The notes: a model not told the origin generated them from the sequence alone. Positions 7,405 through 18,590 are shown, counted from the first letter of the stretch. The stretch: DNA of 64,000 nt from Macrococcus hajekii (GCF_004359505.1 NZ_SCWE01000001.1:1-64000), one strand, 5' to 3'. Numbers and translations are program-made.

Positions 7405-8748
7405 ATGGCAAATGAATTTAGAAGAGGATTGGAACAGCGTCATGTCATGATGCTGAGTTTTGGCGGTGTAATTGGAACGGGTCTGTTCCTCAGTACAGGT
7501 TATACGCTGCAGCAGGCAGGGCCGATCGGCACAGTGGTCAGTTATATTGTCGGGGCCCTGCTTGTCTATATGATCATGAAATGTCTCGGAGCACTAGCTG
7601 TCAAACACCCGGATGTCGGTGGTTTTCATACTTATGCGAATATCTATATCCATCCGTCTGTGGGTCATGTCGTTGCCTGGAGTTACTGGCTCTGCTGGAC
7701 CATCGCAATCGGCTCAGAGATAACGGCAGGCGGGATATTGTTTCAGAAATGGCTGCCGAATTTCCCGGTCTGGCTCTTCAGCCTGATTTTCATCGCTATT
7801 ATTATCGCCATCAATCTGACGTCCAGCAGGATTTACGGTGAAGCGGAGTTCTGGCTGTCACTCGTTAAAGTCCTCGCTATTGTAGCGTTCATTCTGATAG
7901 GTCTATTGATTTTGTTTAATGTCATTCCATCATCACTTAAACCGGTAACAGCAAGCACACAGCTATTCGATGTACCGAATGGTCTCTTTGGTATCTTCAT
8001 CACTATGCTTGCCGTCAACTATGCCTTCAGCGGGACGGAACTGATTGCGATTGCAGCGGGTGAGACGAAGAATCCTGAAAGCGTCATCCCGAAGGCCATC
8101 CGGGCGACCATCTGGCGACTCGTCTTACTCTTCATCGGGACGATTGTCATTATGGTCCTGCTACTGCCGACGGACAAGGCGAATCTCCTGGAAAGTCCTT
8201 TTGTCTCCATTCTGGATAGTGTCGGTGTTCCGTATGCAGGTGACATCATGAACTTCATTATTCTGACGGCTCTGTTATCCGCCGCGAACTCAGGCCTTTA
8301 TGCCGCAAGCCGGATGCTGTGGAGCCTGTCAGAACAGGACAATATCCTGCCGGTTGCGAAGAAACTGAGCAGTAAAGGGATGCCTGTCAATGCCACACTC
8401 ATCAGTCTAGCAGGTGCGCTATTAAGTCTGTTATCGAGTGTCATCGCCCCGACGATGGTCTACCTCGTCCTCGTCTCAGTCGCAGGCTTCGCAGTGGTCG
8501 TTGTCTGGATGAGCATCTGTCTGTCACGTATCAACCAGCTGAAAGCAGAAGGCGTCCGGAAGCGTTCAGCCTACATTCTGCCGGTCACAGCCTTCACCTT
8601 GTGCCTCGTCTCATGTATCGGTGTCCTCTTTGACCCGAACCAGCGACTCGCGACACTGATCGGTCTGCCATTCTGTCTCATCGTCTGGCTGATTCACTAC
8701 ACCCTCACACAGAAGAAAGGAGACGGAATCCATGAAACTGCAAGATAA
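7405..8748 (+). CDS. mmuP: Amino-acid permease, probable S-methylmethionine transporter
   Basis: The 447-aa APC-superfamily permease has about 12 membrane segments and the family signature in the first helix (GGVIGTGLFLSTG at ~18-30). The ATG at 7405 has GGGAGG eight bases upstream. The longer frame that runs back to 7348 would cross the terminator and is not credible. The substrate is inferred: the gene is under a SAM riboswitch and overlaps a homocysteine S-methyltransferase gene by 17 bases, the arrangement of mmuP-mmuM. The pair would import S-methylmethionine and use it to methylate homocysteine. A general amino-acid substrate cannot be excluded. Confidence 0.85.
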   Translation: MANEFRRGLEQRHVMMLSFGGVIGTGLFLSTGYTLQQAGPIGTVVSYIVGALLVYMIMKCLGALAVKHPDVGGFHTYANIYIHPSVGHVVAWSYWLCWTIAIGSEITAGGILFQKWLPNFPVWLFSLIFIAIIIAINLTSSRIYGEAEFWLSLVKVLAIVAFILIGLLILFNVIPSSLKPVTASTQLFDVPNGLFGIFITMLAVNYAFSGTELIAIAAGETKNPESVIPKAIRATIWRLVLLFIGTIVIMVLLLPTDKANLLESPFVSILDSVGVPYAGDIMNFIILTALLSAANSGLYAASRMLWSLSEQDNILPVAKKLSSKGMPVNATLISLAGALLSLLSSVIAPTMVYLVLVSVAGFAVVVVWMSICLSRINQLKAEGVRKRSAYILPVTAFTLCLVSCIGVLFDPNQRLATLIGLPFCLIVWLIHYTLTQKKGDGIHETAR

Positions 8749-9640
8749 ACTGAAAGAGACGATGACTATCCTGGACGGCGGATTCGGCACGACAGTCGAG
8801 CAGTTCGGCTACGACGTCAAGCATCCGCTCTGGTCATCGAACTTGATCAAGCATCAGCCGGAAGCGGTATACAATGTCCATAAGGCCTTTGTCGACAGCG
8901 GTGCAGACATCATTCTGACCAACACCTATCAGGCAGCTGTCCCGTCATTCCTGAATATCGAACTGACAAGAGAAGATGCAGCTTACTACCTGCAGCAGGC
9001 AGTGACACTCGCAAGACGTGCGGCAACAGACCAGACCATCGTCGCAGGCTCACTCGGACCGTACGGCGCGATGCTTGGTAACGGCGCAGAATATACGGGC
9101 GATTATCAGCTGACCCAGGAGGACTATATACATTATCACAAAGAACGACTGGATACCCTGATAGAAACAGGTCTCACAGTCTTCGCCTTTGAGACCATCC
9201 CGAACATAGAGGAGATCAAGGCAATCAAGACGCTGCTTGAAGACTATACTGACATCGAATGCTGGCTGTCCGTTACGCTGAAAGATAGCACTCATCTGTC
9301 TGACGGGACAAAGCTTGAAGAAGCATGCAACGTCGTTAATACGATCAAGAACGTCTATGCATTCGGTGTCAATTGTACGAGTGTCAAAGTCATCGATGCA
9401 GCGCTCGAAGGTCTTCTGGAGTACAGTAAGCATCGACTTATCCTCTATCCGAACGGCGGCAGAAAATATGATGCAGTAAATAAACGATGGATTGATCAGA
9501 CGGACGGTTCACTGGTGGAAGCGGCAGTCAGATGGCAGGCACAAGGCGTTAAGATTATTGGAGGCTGCTGCCAGGTGGGACCGGAGGAGATAGAGGAGCT
9601 TGGTTTTAGTCTAAAAGGTAATGAGCAACTGAATAAATGA
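8732..9640 (+). CDS. mmuM: Homocysteine S-methyltransferase
   Basis: The 302-aa protein spans the whole Hcy-binding methyltransferase family. It has an N-terminal DGGFGTTVEQ, a first zinc Cys in AFGVNCTSV (~residue 215) and the C-terminal GGCCQ zinc motif (~275-279). The enzyme moves a methyl group from S-methylmethionine (or SAM) to homocysteine, giving methionine in the cytosol. The start has GGAGACGG upstream and overlaps the permease end, which suggests translational coupling. Regulation is by the upstream S-box. It is followed by a terminator and the start of the defence island. Confidence 0.92.
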   Translation: MKLQDKLKETMTILDGGFGTTVEQFGYDVKHPLWSSNLIKHQPEAVYNVHKAFVDSGADIILTNTYQAAVPSFLNIELTREDAAYYLQQAVTLARRAATDQTIVAGSLGPYGAMLGNGAEYTGDYQLTQEDYIHYHKERLDTLIETGLTVFAFETIPNIEEIKAIKTLLEDYTDIECWLSVTLKDSTHLSDGTKLEEACNVVNTIKNVYAFGVNCTSVKVIDAALEGLLEYSKHRLILYPNGGRKYDAVNKRWIDQTDGSLVEAAVRWQAQGVKIIGGCCQVGPEEIEELGFSLKGNEQLNK

Positions 9641-9647
9641 TGACAGG

Positions 9648-9676
9648 AAGAGAAGTCTATTTAGCTTCTCTTTTTA
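9648..9676 (+). terminator. Terminator after mmuPM
   Basis: Stem AAGAGAAG/CTTCTCTT followed by TTTT, just downstream of the stop at 9640. Confidence 0.7.
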
Positions 9677-9782
9677 GTTTCATTAGACTTTTATAATTAA
9701 ATTGTTATCCGCTTACATTTTCTATTCCTTATATTAGTAATAGAGCATATAATTATATGTAACAATGAATATAAGGGGTGTA

Positions 9783-10847
9783 ATGATGGAGAATTATCTA
9801 TTTCAGACTTATCATCAACGGGAAAATGTTTTAACCGCTAACTTCTTATTCTTCTTATCGAATGTTCGTAGAATTTCTGAGAAAGCTTATAAGGAATTTC
9901 TTTTTACTTTATATGAGCGTGATATCGAAACAGATAATAACTTGTTGTCTCCTAAATTTGTTAACCAAGACAAACGTAAAGGACATGACAGTATTCCGGA
10001 TGCTACTATCACTCAAGGTTCTAGTAACATTATTATTGAGACAAAGGGTAATGGAGCTTTCTTTAACCAGCAGCAGTTGGAAGCTCATATCGCAAGATTT
10101 AACGATGAAGATTTGATGTTATTGATTACGCTAGATAAGTATATGATGGATACAAAATTGCTAGAAATCACTCAACATCTGATTGATGAAAAAAATAAAA
10201 CATTTAATAATGTGCTTGTTCATAGACATCTTAAATTCGAGGAAGTAATTAAGATAATGAAGTCTATTGTGAATAATCAGAGAGAATTCGATTTGGTAGA
10301 TTTAATAGATGATTATGAACGCTATCTTGTACAAGAAGGATTAATAGATGATATCGAAGGTAAAATGAGAATGCCTTTAGCGTCAAGCTCCATGGATTCT
10401 AATATTAAACATAATATTTACTATCATCCAGCTGATAAAAAAGGATATCGATTTACACCGGTTGAATATATAGGTCTTTATAGTAATAAAGCTATCCGTC
10501 AAATCGGCAAAGTGAAATATGTGATCAAGAGTAGCTTTGAGAATAGTGAAATAAAGTTTGAAGCAGTCTATCCTAAGAATTTTTCATTATCTGAAGAGCA
10601 GCAATTCGATCTAAAAGAAAAGATTGCGGAAACTGTAAAAGATACAGGCTGGCACACTGTAGCTGAAATGCCCCATTATTTCTATGTAGTTGAAAAATTT
10701 GTTGAAACTAACTTTGCAAAAACCACACCAGGTGGAGCAATGGGTGCTCGTTATTTCTCATTGAAGGAGTTATTAAATCAAGAATCATTGTATGACTTTA
10801 GTATGGAAGAGATAGCCGAAAAATTGAGTCAAATTAGTTGGAAGTAG
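9783..10847 (+). CDS. Putative PD-(D/E)XK nuclease-fold protein, type I RM neighbour
   Basis: The 354-aa protein starts at the ATG at 9783, which has AAGGGGTG upstream. Residues ~70-90 read IPDATIT, then NIIIETKGN. Asp73 and Glu86-x-Lys88 fit a PD-(D/E)XK nuclease core, followed by a Gln-rich helix (FNQQQLEAHI) as in many such nucleases. The C-terminal ~100 residues form a separate alpha/beta part with no motif I recognise. It has the same direction as hsdMSR and is followed after only 9 bp by the next unidentified gene, so it is likely part of the restriction operon. It may be an accessory nuclease or a DNA-end sensor; the function is not established. Confidence 0.55.
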   Translation: MMENYLFQTYHQRENVLTANFLFFLSNVRRISEKAYKEFLFTLYERDIETDNNLLSPKFVNQDKRKGHDSIPDATITQGSSNIIIETKGNGAFFNQQQLEAHIARFNDEDLMLLITLDKYMMDTKLLEITQHLIDEKNKTFNNVLVHRHLKFEEVIKIMKSIVNNQREFDLVDLIDDYERYLVQEGLIDDIEGKMRMPLASSSMDSNIKHNIYYHPADKKGYRFTPVEYIGLYSNKAIRQIGKVKYVIKSSFENSEIKFEAVYPKNFSLSEEQQFDLKEKIAETVKDTGWHTVAEMPHYFYVVEKFVETNFAKTTPGGAMGARYFSLKELLNQESLYDFSMEEIAEKLSQISWK

Positions 10848-10856
10848 AGGTCAGTG

Positions 10857-11699
10857 ATGATTAAGAAAAAACAAGATATTTCTGATGTAACTAAAGAATC
10901 AATATTAGATGGGTTTATTCAAGCATCTACTGAGCACATAGCTGATAGTGCAAAAAATACTACTACATCTCTTTTAGGCGATTTATTGATTGATACAACA
11001 GCAGGAGCTATTCCAGGGATAGGAGGAGCACTTCAAGGAATCAAACTAAAAAGATTAGAAAAAAACATTCATAAACTTATTTTTGAACTAGCATCACGAT
11101 TAAGCGAAGTCAATGAAGATTTGAAAAAAAGAATCACAGATCACGATGAGCAATTAAATGAAGCATTTGAATATATTTTTGAATATGCAGCCGAAGAAAA
11201 ACAAGAAGAAAAAATTAAATATATGGTTAATGGTTTCCTCAATTTAGCAAAGTATGACGGAGTAATTAGTAATGAATTCATAATCACTTATTATGATGTT
11301 TTAAAGACATTACGATTAATAGATATTGGAGTACTGAAGTTTATGTACGATGTCAAATATAGACCATTTGACAATGAGCATGATTTAAAGGACTTACTTA
11401 ATACTTTTAATATCAATTACGATCAGTATCAATCTGTTAGAGTTAATCTTGAAAGAATGGGATTACTAAGTACTAAGATTCAGTCTAATATAGTGAAGGA
11501 TTTAGACGAAATATCTGACAAAATAGATGAGATTCATAAATATCTAAGCGTATTAGATGACCCTAAAAAGTTAAAAAGGCTATCAAAACCTAAATCATTA
11601 AAATTTAAATCTACAGATAAATTTGAAATATCAAAGTTTGGAAGAGAATTTGTAAAGTTTTTTATAGAAGAAGAGAAAAAGAATGGTGAGGATTATTAA
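10857..11699 (+). CDS. Unidentified protein with glycine-rich hydrophobic helix, linked to hsdM
   Basis: 280 aa from the ATG at 10857 (TAGAGG six bases upstream). Residues ~38-61 make one hydrophobic, glycine-rich stretch ([15 protein letters not shown]) that could insert into a membrane. It is followed by a basic segment KLKRLEKN and a long helical region (70-130), possibly coiled coil. The last third has a winged-helix-like look ([12 protein letters not shown]) and a basic end. I do not recognise the family. The 'IPGIGG then basic helix' layout is reminiscent of membrane-acting effectors in phage-defence operons, but that is a resemblance only. It sits between the nuclease-like gene and hsdM, ending one base before the hsdM ATG. 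Confidence 0.6.
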   Translation: MIKKKQDISDVTKESILDGFIQASTEHIADSAKNTTTSLLGDLLIDTTAGAIPGIGGALQGIKLKRLEKNIHKLIFELASRLSEVNEDLKKRITDHDEQLNEAFEYIFEYAAEEKQEEKIKYMVNGFLNLAKYDGVISNEFIITYYDVLKTLRLIDIGVLKFMYDVKYRPFDNEHDLKDLLNTFNINYDQYQSVRVNLERMGLLSTKIQSNIVKDLDEISDKIDEIHKYLSVLDDPKKLKRLSKPKSLKFKSTDKFEISKFGREFVKFFIEEEKKNGEDY

Positions 11700-11700
11700 C

Positions 11701-13221
11701 ATGGCTACAGCTAATCTAGGTTTCGAAGAAAAATTATGGCAGATGGCGGATAAATTGAGAGGATCGATGGATTCTGGGGAGTATAAGAATGTGGTACTGG
11801 GATTACTCTTCTTAAAATATGTTTCTGATTCCTTTGTGGAAAAATATAATGAGTTACAACAGGACGAGTGGGCTGACGAAGAGGACCGTGATGAATATGC
11901 GGCTGACAACATCTTCTTCGTACCGAAAGAGGCGCGCTGGTCATATATCAAAGACAACGCGAAGAAATCGGAAATCGGTCAGATTATTGATGCGGCGATG
12001 GTAGCGATTGAAAAAGAGAATAAATCACTGCAAGGTGTTCTGCCTAAATCATTCTCTCGTCCAGAACTTGATAAAACACGTCTCGGTGAAACAATTGACT
12101 TGTTCTCCTTTAAAGTGGGCGATACAGAGAATCGTGACAAAGATACGTTAGGTCGCGTATATGAATACTTCCTCAGCAAGTTTGCCGGTGCTGAAGGCAA
12201 GAATGGTGGAGAGTTCTATACACCATCTACAGTCGTCCAATTATTAGTTGAGATGCTAGAGCCATACAAAGGACGTGTCTATGACCCTGCATGTGGCTCA
12301 GGTGGACTGTTCGTGCAATCTTCTAAATTTGTACAGGAACATCAAGGAAGAATTGATAATCTGTCAGTCTATGGTCAGGAATCCAATCCGACCACGTGGA
12401 AGCTGGCGAAGATGAACTTAGCGATTCGCGGTATTGACTCCAACCTCGGCGAACATAACGCAGATACTTTCCATAATGACCTTCATAAAGGACTGAAGGC
12501 AGACTACATACTAGCCAATCCACCGTTTAATATCAGTGACTGGGGTCAGGAGAAACTGACTGAAGACGTCAGATGGCAATACGGTATTCCACCAAAAGGG
12601 AATGCCAACTTCGCTTGGGTACAACATATGATATCCAAACTGTCCCCAAGAGGTACTGCAGGATTTGTCCTCGCAAATGGATCGATGTCTTCTAATGCAT
12701 CAGGTGAAGGGGAAATCAGAAAGAACATCGTAGAAGCGGATTTAGTAGAGTGTATCATTACATTACCAGGACAGTTATTTTATTCAACACCTATACCAGT
12801 CTGTCTATGGTTCCTATCTAAAGATAAAAGTAAGACTGGAAAGCGTGAACGAAAAGACAAAGTCCTCTTTATAGATGCGAGAAACCTGGGATTTATGTCC
12901 ACACGTACTAATAAGGAGTTCAGTGCTGAAGATATCGCTAAAGTAGCGGACACTTTCCATGCATGGCGCGGCACTAATGAAAATGAGTATAAAGATGTAT
13001 TAGGATTTGCAAAAGAAGTCACATTAGAAGAAATAAAAGAAAATGATTACATCCTGACACCAGGACGTTATGTCGGGCTTGAAGAAGCTGAAGAAGATCA
13101 GGAAGTATTTGAAGAGAAAATGGAACGACTAACAAGTGAACTACATGAACAATTTGCAAAATCGCGAGAACTAGAAGACCAAATCCGAAAAGCATTGGAG
13201 GGGATTGGTTTTGGAATTTAA
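11701..13221 (+). CDS. hsdM: Type I restriction-modification DNA methyltransferase subunit
   Basis: The 506-aa protein has an HsdM N-terminal domain ([20 protein letters not shown]) and a Rossmann methyltransferase domain. SAM-binding motif I is DPACGSGG (Asp195) and the N6-adenine catalytic motif is NPPF (Asn273). It methylates adenine within the site chosen by HsdS and forms the M2S core and the R2M2S complex. I chose ATG 11701, with GGTGAGG eight bases ahead, over an in-frame ATG at 11683 that lies inside the upstream gene. hsdS overlaps its 3' end by 11 bases. No broken motif is seen, so it should be active. Confidence 0.95.
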   Translation: MATANLGFEEKLWQMADKLRGSMDSGEYKNVVLGLLFLKYVSDSFVEKYNELQQDEWADEEDRDEYAADNIFFVPKEARWSYIKDNAKKSEIGQIIDAAMVAIEKENKSLQGVLPKSFSRPELDKTRLGETIDLFSFKVGDTENRDKDTLGRVYEYFLSKFAGAEGKNGGEFYTPSTVVQLLVEMLEPYKGRVYDPACGSGGLFVQSSKFVQEHQGRIDNLSVYGQESNPTTWKLAKMNLAIRGIDSNLGEHNADTFHNDLHKGLKADYILANPPFNISDWGQEKLTEDVRWQYGIPPKGNANFAWVQHMISKLSPRGTAGFVLANGSMSSNASGEGEIRKNIVEADLVECIITLPGQLFYSTPIPVCLWFLSKDKSKTGKRERKDKVLFIDARNLGFMSTRTNKEFSAEDIAKVADTFHAWRGTNENEYKDVLGFAKEVTLEEIKENDYILTPGRYVGLEEAEEDQEVFEEKMERLTSELHEQFAKSRELEDQIRKALEGIGFGI

Positions 13222-14416
13222 AACACTGTTATTAGGTGATTTAGCTAAATACAATAGTGAAAAAATCCTTGTCAATGAAACAAATGAAAAATACTATATT
13301 TCCACTGACAATATGCTCGCAGATAAAAAAGGAGTTAGTGGTGTGAGTAAACTGCCTGAAAAAGGAAAGGTTAATTATTATAGAAAGGAAAATATTTTAA
13401 TATCAAATATAAGACCGTATTTTAAAAAAATATGGTTTTCAGAGTCAGAAGGTGGCCACTCATCAGATGTTTTAAATTTTAGAATCTATAATAATAATAT
13501 AATTCCTAAATATCTTTATTATTGTTTATTTCAAGATGAATTTTTTAATTATATGATGTCTACAGCAAAAGGAACAAAGATGCCACGTGGTGATAAAAAC
13601 GCTATAATGAAATTTCCTATTTTTGTCCCGGAAATTCATGAGCAACGTAAAATAGTAAAGCTTTTATCAAATCTTGATGAAAATATAAATGTTAATAATG
13701 AAATGATAAACAACTTAGAACAAATCTCTCAAACTCTTTTTAAACGATGGTTCATTGATTTCGAATTTCCGAATGAAGAAGGGCAGCCCTATAAATCAAG
13801 TGGCGGTGAAATGGTGGAGAGTGAGTTGGGAGAGATACCAATGGGATGGGAAAGTAGTAGACTTTCTCATTTAGCAGAAATCATTATGGGACAATCTCCT
13901 AAAAGCGATACATACAATAATAATAACGTAGGTCTACCCTTAATTAATGGTGCAGCAGATATCAAAAATAGTGTGATTAGTGCTAATAAATACACTACGG
14001 CTCCTAAAAAAATAGGTGTAACAGGAGATTATGTCTTTGGGGTACGTGCAACTATTGGATTAGTAACACGTTTAGATACCGAATATGCAATTGGTAGAGG
14101 AGTAGGAATTGCTCGAGGTAAAAATGATATTGTAGATGAGTACTTATTTGAATTATTAAATATTGCATTTGAAAAGTTTAAGATAACGGCAAGTGGTAGT
14201 GTATATCTCAATGTATCAAGGAATGATTTGAATAATTACAAATTCATACTACCAACGGATTCAATCCTTGTTAAATATCATCAGTTATTGGAACCATTTT
14301 TTGAGCAAAAAATGAGTTTATATAAAGAAATTCAAAACTTAGAACAACTCCGCGATACCATTCTGCCTAAACTACTTTCCGGAGAAATTGAAATTCCTGA
14401 CGATTTGGAGGTGTAA
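13211..14416 (+). CDS. hsdS: Type I restriction-modification specificity subunit
   Basis: The 401-aa HsdS has two target-recognition domains (about residues 1-150 and 210-350). Each is followed by a conserved helical spacer: [18 protein letters not shown] at the centre and [17 protein letters not shown] at the end. It should recognise a bipartite site, one half per domain. The start is taken as TTG 13211 because GGAGGGG is eight bases upstream; TTG 13205 is too close. The first recognition domain is more AT-rich than hsdM and hsdR, as expected for exchangeable specificity domains. The target cannot be deduced here. No inverted hsdS copy or recombinase is nearby to shuffle it. Confidence 0.93.
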   Translation: MEFKTLLLGDLAKYNSEKILVNETNEKYYISTDNMLADKKGVSGVSKLPEKGKVNYYRKENILISNIRPYFKKIWFSESEGGHSSDVLNFRIYNNNIIPKYLYYCLFQDEFFNYMMSTAKGTKMPRGDKNAIMKFPIFVPEIHEQRKIVKLLSNLDENINVNNEMINNLEQISQTLFKRWFIDFEFPNEEGQPYKSSGGEMVESELGEIPMGWESSRLSHLAEIIMGQSPKSDTYNNNNVGLPLINGAADIKNSVISANKYTTAPKKIGVTGDYVFGVRATIGLVTRLDTEYAIGRGVGIARGKNDIVDEYLFELLNIAFEKFKITASGSVYLNVSRNDLNNYKFILPTDSILVKYHQLLEPFFEQKMSLYKEIQNLEQLRDTILPKLLSGEIEIPDDLEV

Positions 14417-14419
14417 TGG

Positions 14420-17400
14420 TTGAGTCTTTTTAATGAGTCTTATTTAGAAGAAGCTTGTTTTGAGTGGCTTGAAGAGATTGGTTATGAGATTATTTCTGGT
14501 CCTGAGATTGCGCCTGATGGTGATTATCCTAAGCGTTCTTCTTATCGTGATGTAGTACTTGAAGAGCGTCTTCGTAATGCTTTGTTTCGGATTAATCCTG
14601 ATGTTAGTCGTTCTGTCATTGATGAAGCAGTACGTAAGGTAATTGCGAATACGTCTCCTAATATTGTAGTGAATAACCGTAATTTTCATCGTCTTGTGAC
14701 GAATGGGGTAGATATTCAGACGATTAGTGATGACGGCGTTAATCCGACAGTTAAGGTCTATTTGTTTGATGAGGAGAATATCTATAACAATGATTTTGCT
14801 GCTGTTAGTCAGTTCACGATTGTCCAGGACAATGTCAATAAACGCCCTGATGTTATTCTCTTTGTTAATGGTTTACCTCTTGTTGTCATTGAACTGAAGA
14901 ATGCATCGAATGAAGATGTTTCTATTTCAAGTGCTTATCATCAGCTGCAGACGTATAAGGATAAGATATCTAGTCTATTCAGATTCAATGAGATGATGAT
15001 TATCAGTGATGGGGTCAATGCACGTGTAGGTTCGCTGACTGCGAATGAGGAACGTTTCATGAAATGGCGGACAGTCGATGGTCAGACCAAGGCTGAGTCT
15101 AATATGATGGAGCTTGAAGTGATGATTAGAGGCATGCTGACGCCTGAACGTCTGCTTGATATTGTGAAGCATTTTGTGCTGTTCCAGACAGATGGTGAAA
15201 AGGTCTATAAGATTCTGGCTGCTTATCATCAGTACTTCGCAGTGAATAAGGCTGTTGAAAAGGCGAAACTTGCCAGTAGTGCTGAAGGTGATAAGAAGAT
15301 TGGGGTTGTCTGGCATACACAAGGATCAGGAAAGAGTCTGTCCATGGTTTTCTATGCAGGTAAGTTAGTACAGGAATTAAATAATCCGACCATTGTTGTA
15401 CTTACTGATAGAAACGACTTGGATGGTCAGCTCTATGATACCTTTAGCAAGTCACAGGAGATTCTCCGTAATTCACCGCGTCAGGCTGAGTCCAGTGAGC
15501 ATTTACGTGAACTGCTGAATGTTGAGGCTGGGGGTATCATCTTCTCGACACTGCAGAAGTTTTCACCTGATGCTGATGGTAAGATGCCTTCACTCACTGA
15601 ACGGAGCAACGTCATTGTTATGGCGGATGAGGCCCACCGTTCACAATACGGTTTTGGTGCTCATTTGTCGCGTGCCAAGGATTCTGAAGGTGAAGTGAAA
15701 TATGGCTTCGCTAAATATGTCCGTGATGCCCTTCCTAACGCTTCATTTGTTGGCTTCACCGGTACACCTGTTGAGACATCGGATAAGAACACACCGGCTG
15801 TCTTTGGTGACTATATTGATATCTATGACATGACACAGGCAGTAGAAGACGGTGCGACGGTCAAGATTTATTATGAGTCTCGTATCATTCCATTGGTGTT
15901 ACCAGAAGATATTCAGCTTGATGATGACTATGAAGATATCACTGAAGATCAGGAAGAGGCAGTGAAAGACAAACTGAAATCTAAATGGTCCCGAATAGAA
16001 GCGGTCGCAGGTTCAACTTCAAGGCTTGAGAAGTTCGCCAGTGATATGGTGACGCATTTTGAAGAACGTCTTGAAGGTATGGATGGTAAGGCGATGGCAG
16101 TAGTCATGAGCCGACGCATCGCAGTGAATTTATACAAGGAAATTATTAAATTGAGACCAGAATGGCATTCTGAAGATGATGATAAAGGCGTCATCAAAGT
16201 GGTGATGACTGGCTCCTCCAGCGATCCTGAAGACATGCAGCCGTTCGTTAAATCAAAGGCAGTGCGTAAACTATATGAGCGGCGTATGAAGGATGTGAAT
16301 GACCCGCTTAAGATTGTCATTGTGCGTGATATGTGGCTGACAGGATTTGATGTACCATCAATGCATACAATGTATATCGACAAACCGATGCAAGGACATA
16401 ACCTGATGCAGGCTATTGCACGCGTCAACCGTGTATTCAAGGATAAGCCGGGTGGTCTGATTGTCGACTATATTGGTATTGCTGATAGCTTGAAAGAAGC
16501 ATTGAAGCAGTATACAGAGAAAGACAAGGGTAATACAGGCATCAATACAGAACTCGTTGCTGATCTGATGATGGAGAAGTATCAGTTAATCAAGGAGATG
16601 CTGCATGGTCATGATTATGCAGGCTTCAATTCTGAAAAAGCTTCAGTTCGTATGCAGTCACTGATTAATACCATGGATTTCGTCATCGGCTTAGGAGAGA
16701 GTGAAAAGAAGCGTTTCCTGAATACAGTGACTGAACTGGCAAAGGCTTATGCCCTGTGTACAACGACTGATGAGGCACAGGCAATCAATGATGAAATTGC
16801 CTACTTCAAAGCGGTGAAAGCGACAATAGTTAAAAAGCTAGGCGGAGGCAAAGAACGTAAGACGTCAGATCAGCTTGATTATGAGTTGAATCAATTGATT
16901 TCTAAATCAGTGATATCAGAAGAGGTGATTGATATCTACAAGGAACTTGGCATTGATAACCCAGATTTATCGATACTGTCTGATAAGTTCCTGGAAGATG
17001 TAAAAGCCCTACCACAGAAGAATCTGGCAATTGCACTGTTAGATCGGTTACTGGCAGGTAAAGTTAAGAGTATTGAGCGAACAAACTTAGTCCAGGCACG
17101 TAAGTTCTCAGAGATGCTAAGCGATTCATTGAACCGGTACAATAAGCGGACTATCGAGACATCAAAAGTCATCGAAGAGTTAATTACGCTCGCTAAAGAA
17201 ATGGATGCCGCCCACAAACGGGGTGAGCATACAGGAATGATACGTGAAGAAATCGCCTTTTATGATGCGCTTGCATCTCACGAGACAGCAGAACAGGTGT
17301 TAGGCGATGATGTACTGAAAGCTATTGCGCATGAACTGACTAAATCCATTAAAGACAATATGAGTGTTGACTGGAACTTAAGAGAAAATGCACGTGCTAA

Positions 17401-17527
17401 AATGAGAGTCGTCGTCAAACGATTGCTAAAGAAATACGGTTATCCACCAGATCTGCAGAAAATGGCTATAGACACGGTAATCGAGCAGGCGGAGTTAATG
17501 GCAGAGCAGATGAGTTGGGAGTTATAG
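14420..17527 (+). CDS. hsdR: Type I restriction endonuclease subunit
   Basis: The 1035-aa HsdR has, in order, an N-terminal nuclease domain with Asp144 and Glu158-x-Lys160 (PD-(D/E)XK), SF2 motor domains with Walker A TQGSGKS (300-306) and the DEAH box (403-406), later helicase motifs ([28 protein letters not shown]) and a helical C-terminus that joins the methylase core. It translocates DNA with ATP and cuts unmethylated DNA away from the site. The start is TTG 14420 with GGAGGTG six bases ahead, three bases after hsdS. The weak start codon may keep nuclease levels below methylase levels (inference). Full length, no broken motif. Confidence 0.95.
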   Translation: MSLFNESYLEEACFEWLEEIGYEIISGPEIAPDGDYPKRSSYRDVVLEERLRNALFRINPDVSRSVIDEAVRKVIANTSPNIVVNNRNFHRLVTNGVDIQTISDDGVNPTVKVYLFDEENIYNNDFAAVSQFTIVQDNVNKRPDVILFVNGLPLVVIELKNASNEDVSISSAYHQLQTYKDKISSLFRFNEMMIISDGVNARVGSLTANEERFMKWRTVDGQTKAESNMMELEVMIRGMLTPERLLDIVKHFVLFQTDGEKVYKILAAYHQYFAVNKAVEKAKLASSAEGDKKIGVVWHTQGSGKSLSMVFYAGKLVQELNNPTIVVLTDRNDLDGQLYDTFSKSQEILRNSPRQAESSEHLRELLNVEAGGIIFSTLQKFSPDADGKMPSLTERSNVIVMADEAHRSQYGFGAHLSRAKDSEGEVKYGFAKYVRDALPNASFVGFTGTPVETSDKNTPAVFGDYIDIYDMTQAVEDGATVKIYYESRIIPLVLPEDIQLDDDYEDITEDQEEAVKDKLKSKWSRIEAVAGSTSRLEKFASDMVTHFEERLEGMDGKAMAVVMSRRIAVNLYKEIIKLRPEWHSEDDDKGVIKVVMTGSSSDPEDMQPFVKSKAVRKLYERRMKDVNDPLKIVIVRDMWLTGFDVPSMHTMYIDKPMQGHNLMQAIARVNRVFKDKPGGLIVDYIGIADSLKEALKQYTEKDKGNTGINTELVADLMMEKYQLIKEMLHGHDYAGFNSEKASVRMQSLINTMDFVIGLGESEKKRFLNTVTELAKAYALCTTTDEAQAINDEIAYFKAVKATIVKKLGGGKERKTSDQLDYELNQLISKSVISEEVIDIYKELGIDNPDLSILSDKFLEDVKALPQKNLAIALLDRLLAGKVKSIERTNLVQARKFSEMLSDSLNRYNKRTIETSKVIEELITLAKEMDAAHKRGEHTGMIREEIAFYDALASHETAEQVLGDDVLKAIAHELTKSIKDNMSVDWNLRENARAKMRVVVKRLLKKYGYPPDLQKMAIDTVIEQAELMAEQMSWEL

Positions 17528-17537
17528 AACTTTTCGT

Positions 17538-18590
17538 TTGTCAAAATAAGCTAGACAACTTCTCATCTTCGATGAAACTCATAAATACTTCCAATGGTGT
17601 CCTATAACCAAGAGATTTTCTAGGTCGATTATTTAGGGAATGTGCAACTTGAATAATATAGTCGTCTGTAACTGTGTTGAAATCCATATCTTTGTCCAGA
17701 CCGTTTCTTCTAAGCATTCCATTTGAATGTTCATTAAGACCACGCTGCGAAGGTGTGCCTGGATCAGCAAAAAAGATAGATATATCGTGTTGGTTACTGA
17801 TTAACTCCCAGCTGGAAAACTCTTTACCGCAGTCGAATGTAATGGATTTAAAGAGACGATAAGGTAAAGCCGAAAACATACTGTTTAATGCTTTTTCAAT
17901 GTCGGATGCCTTGCGACCTTCCGGTCGTAGGGTGATGATCATCTTAGAAACGCGTTCAACAAGGGTGATGACTGCGCTACCATGACGACGACCAACAATC
18001 GTATCGCCTTCAAGATGACCGAACTCCTTATCAAAGTCGGGAAATTCAACTGTTCTTTCTGAAATGTGACGTTTGAAAGTCTGACGACCTCTTTTCTCAT
18101 GATGACCGTTAGGTTTTCTTTTCCCTTTCATCGGAAGTGATTGAACAGGAAGAATATCTTCCCTGAACATTCTGTACAGAGTTTTGACAGAACAGCTGAT
18201 AGGTTCTTCATTTCTGCCTATGATGGTGTCAGGTGTCCAGCCGTCGGCTATCCTTTTTTGAATATAACTGATCTGATGCTTAGGAAGGACGATTCTACGT
18301 CTTCCACAACGGGATTTTCTTTTCTTATAGTTCTGATAGAATTCCAGTGCAGATATACCTGCTTTGAATGCATTAATTACATTATAGACGGTCTGTCTTG
18401 AACGCTTAATTCTCCGGCAGATCTCACTGACCGAAATTTTCTGGTGGTAATATGATTCTATGAACGCAAGTTCATCCGTGGTAAGATGTGTATAGGCCAT
18501 TTGTGCTAACTCCTTATGTTTTCTTTGGTCGGAAATACATATTGAGTTTAGCACAGAAGGCTTTTTTAGTTGTTTAGCTTAATTTTACAA
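17538..18590 (-). mobile_element. IS30-family insertion sequence
   Basis: About 1.05 kb bounded by imperfect inverted repeats: TTGTCAAAATAAGCTAGACA on the left (from 17538) and TTGTAAAATTAAGCTAAACA read inward from 18590. One IS30-type transposase fills it. A TCG lies outside each end (17534-17536 and 18591-18593), which could be a 3-bp target duplication if the element begins at 17537. The insertion lies 10 bp after the hsdR stop, so hsdR is intact. Confidence 0.88.
17541..18500 (-). CDS. IS30-family transposase
   Basis: 319 aa from the ATG at 18500, preceded by AAGGAG. It has an N-terminal helix-turn-helix (ISVSEICRRIKRSRQTVYNV), a second DNA-binding stretch, and a DDE catalytic core with HLEGDTIVG, FDCGKEF and NEHSNGMLRRNG carrying the two Asp and the Glu. 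The stop codon lies inside the left terminal repeat, as is common in compact elements. All catalytic residues are present, so the element may still be mobile. It faces away from the restriction operon (opposite strand) and could have helped bring in or rearrange the adjacent ATPase-HNH module. Confidence 0.93.
   Translation of the reverse strand: MAYTHLTTDELAFIESYYHQKISVSEICRRIKRSRQTVYNVINAFKAGISALEFYQNYKKRKSRCGRRRIVLPKHQISYIQKRIADGWTPDTIIGRNEEPISCSVKTLYRMFREDILPVQSLPMKGKRKPNGHHEKRGRQTFKRHISERTVEFPDFDKEFGHLEGDTIVGRRHGSAVITLVERVSKMIITLRPEGRKASDIEKALNSMFSALPYRLFKSITFDCGKEFSSWELISNQHDISIFFADPGTPSQRGLNEHSNGMLRRNGLDKDMDFNTVTDDYIIQVAHSLNNRPRKSLGYRTPLEVFMSFIEDEKLSSLF

Noticed and set aside
15949..16440. 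Long minus-strand frame inside hsdR
   Set aside because: It is the antisense shadow of a gene with clear helicase motifs, with no ribosome site and an implausible Ser/Arg-rich composition.
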